Source: Cellulosimicrobium cellulans (GTDB taxonomy: Bacteria; Actinomycetota; Actinomycetes; Actinomycetales; Cellulomonadaceae). From it: a DNA stretch of 64,000 nucleotides. The notes below the pieces were generated by a model that ran no database searches, was not told the DNA's origin, and saw nothing but the letters and a program-made list of their open reading frames with translations. Positions 63,501 through 64,000 of this stretch are shown piece by piece. A program made the position numbers and the translations under genes. The stretch's first letter is position 1. Each line of letters begins with the position of its first letter. Location: NCBI RefSeq assembly GCF_007679345.1, contig NZ_VEGH01000011.1:1-64000 (forward strand). Reading direction: 5' to 3'.

Positions 63501-64000
63501 CGTTCCCGTACGCCGGCGCGTTCCCGGGCGTGGCCGTGCAGTCGGCGAGCCTGCGGGCCCGCATCGGCGGCGTGCAGCTCGTGTACGCCGCGCGCCCGGA
63601 CTCCGAGCGCCAGGCGCTCGCCGCCTCCGACTGGCGCCGCGGCCTGCTCGGCACGCTGACCACCGGCGCGGTCGCGACGACCGACGCCCCGGCGCGCAAG
63701 GTCGCGCTCACCTTCGCGCTGCGGGACACCTCCCGCGCGACGGGAGAGCCGGTCAACGACGCCTACACCTACACCGGCTCCGCGCCCGGCGCGGTCGAGA
63801 ACTCCGGCGCCGTGACCGGGACCGCGGCGTCCGACGGCTCGGCCGTGGACCTCGGCGGCCCGGTGAACCCGGTGGGCGAGCGCACCGTGACGGTCCAGCC
63901 CGCGTCGCTCGGCGCCACCGCCACGAAGACCTGGCTCCGGGACGCCAACGGCAGCCCGCTGACCGGCAGCAGCAACCTGCACGACCTCGCGCTGCCCGTC
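60545..64000 (+). CDS. very large secreted surface protein, 3' end beyond window
   Basis: An open frame of 1152 codons from the ATG at 60545 to the last base of the window without a stop. Residues 1-~39 are a signal peptide (Arg-rich start, PAVLAVVGALLAPLLVA core, cleavage near AAVAA). The mature part is rich in Ala, Thr, Val, Gly and Ser with strand-like alternation throughout and only two cysteines, C90 and C97 (YRCAGDESSCEHA), which could pair. Segments such as LTVTGTATTRAVRGATT and TVTVQPASLGATATKTW suggest stacked beta-sandwich domains, as in adhesins or cell-envelope proteins, but no named domain is recognised. Its role and anchor are unknown because the C-terminus is missing. It follows the map terminator. 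Confidence 0.82.
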   Translation, partial: MPASSRLRLRLRRPAVLAVVGALLAPLLVATGAPAAVAAADPVLTVTGFSVTSGATAQAAPPADPGYGFDAAYTASPAAGTVSSTLGYRCAGDESSCEHATMDVALDALRLTQALDVSGLGATVQYWADAVGGTATADYAAAAAFSVRFTSTTSDGLTGLQSGVSGDLRLSTRLVTPNGGGTQTGTITATPTATGGVGTKGRVRITGDFPVNLATSTQVAWSREGWLSGVEDGADTPTNSAAVTGTLTGDPAESLTLTWGGSNPATAPAAGTVGMLTDLTGLAITTWPAGAATAAVTGWTWTGSGNPVRVTIGTATGADAAADLLAGLDATTRSRLTGLQVVFAAATGGLVASGSPATLRVDVREHLSQDATPVARTGATADYVTAGAATFSVASDMNTLTVTGTATTRAVRGATTSATTTDTRGFRIYDPRAYAGSATALVGLSTPVYGGGFVRGTAAGTNWSRRAVDALVVEVPATAAQVSATNAALDPDLPALANPLGAGLAFAGFGAARGTAPGRTDSADGSGVAVQGLTGPARLELTVLAGGTEHTVDLDATAPAVPTDPAAFGLASWSEVTGFRATVHGAGSAVPMGASVTLPYLARTATSSTAATYAVHTVATTRLGTDTSAVAPRTQASGNRPVTAATVSVAVPTVDVAGAKYVAEPYVTRTAGATVNAVLEATARPLSGGSGHLPDTLTLEDSAASRTVAGGGTSGVAWWTAFAPTSVDATVPAGGSAQLQYATVDGEWVDYTGSTAALGDTSAWRGVRVVVTRPGGGTFANGDRARVRVTFALRSGVTAGAWADGTDRTNVAQITSSAAIEGFVVTSAVRRVSDTVQMLGGTGTGGYPALVKTMDNRDRTEGNGDATTATLTWGTGGEDLSSVTVTDANGVTGAQQDPTTGPAGSFYDTFDLSGVQPITSGAAASGVYDPYLVFDRVTDVRVFDVVDGRWESLATRVWTGSAWADRTNPAAARSDVAFGGAATQGAFPYAGAFPGVAVQSASLRARIGGVQLVYAARPDSERQALAASDWRRGLLGTLTTGAVATTDAPARKVALTFALRDTSRATGEPVNDAYTYTGSAPGAVENSGAVTGTAASDGSAVDLGGPVNPVGERTVTVQPASLGATATKTWLRDANGSPLTGSSNLHDLALPV

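Noticed and set aside
60452..63982. A 1176-codon open frame on the minus strand opposite the large surface protein
   Set aside because: Its translation is a Gly/Arg/Val-rich low-complexity string without motifs, a typical shadow of very GC-rich coding DNA. The plus-strand frame has a signal peptide and family-like composition and is open to the window end.

Overview
The window is a chromosomal segment from a very GC-rich actinobacterium. Gene content and style point to Micrococcales, most likely the Cellulomonas group: a galactan-degrading sugar locus, many GTG starts, TTG starts on rpoB and rpoC, an Ala/Lys-rich extension on ribosomal protein L15 and a LAxTG-type cell-wall sorting signal. 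This assignment is inferred from recognised protein families, not from a database search. No tRNA, rRNA, CRISPR array, phage or complete transposon was seen.

Left part (1-9700), accessory: a small unknown protein, a DUF222/HNH (13E12-type) nuclease gene with minisatellite-like tandem repeats around and inside it, a DHA2-type multidrug exporter divergent from an RsbW-like ATP-binding protein, an endonuclease/exonuclease/phosphatase-fold protein divergent from a nucleotidyltransferase, an ECF-like sigma factor followed by a one-TM membrane protein that may be its partner, and a DUF4126 membrane protein.

Galactan locus (9700-20130): a GH42 beta-galactosidase, a lipoprotein solute-binding protein, two permeases, a secreted and probably wall-anchored GH53 endo-galactanase and a LacI repressor. 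The galactanase cuts galactan outside the cell, the ABC system imports the oligomers, the GH42 enzyme releases galactose inside, and the LacI protein presumably senses an oligosaccharide. No ATPase gene is present, so a shared MsmX/MsiK-type ATPase elsewhere is implied. Stem-loops sit at the ganA-ganS, ganS-ganP and ganQ-ganB junctions, while ganP and ganQ are only 1 bp apart. A phased 20-bp palindrome array and an operator-like inverted repeat lie upstream.

Middle (20200-31530): a stand-alone 5'-3' exonuclease, a large secreted subtilisin with three Ig-like repeats, a divergent D,D-carboxypeptidase (M15) with a palindrome-rich shared promoter region, an OsmC peroxidase, and a fused FAD/Fe-S oxidoreductase.

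Right part (31600-60290), core translation and transcription: rplJL with an L10-leader-like region; rpoBC; the str operon rpsL-rpsG-fusA-tuf; then a 1.6-kb interruption carrying an AbiEi/DUF559-type gene; then the full S10-spc string rpsJ-rplC-rplD-rplW-rplB-rpsS-rplV-rpsC-rplP-rpmC-rpsQ-rplN-rplX-rplE-rpsN-rpsH-rplF-rplR-rpsE-rpmD-rplO and secY-adk-map. After map the conserved order stops at a strong terminator; instead of infA there is a very large secreted surface protein (60545 onward) that runs off the end of the window.

The most unusual signal is a symmetric intergenic repeat with a 19-bp period: two inverted units, a 10-nt spacer, then three or four direct units. It occurs between rplL and rpoB, just after tuf, and at the 3' end of the AbiEi-like gene, so that this gene is bracketed by two copies in the same orientation inside the ribosomal gene cluster.
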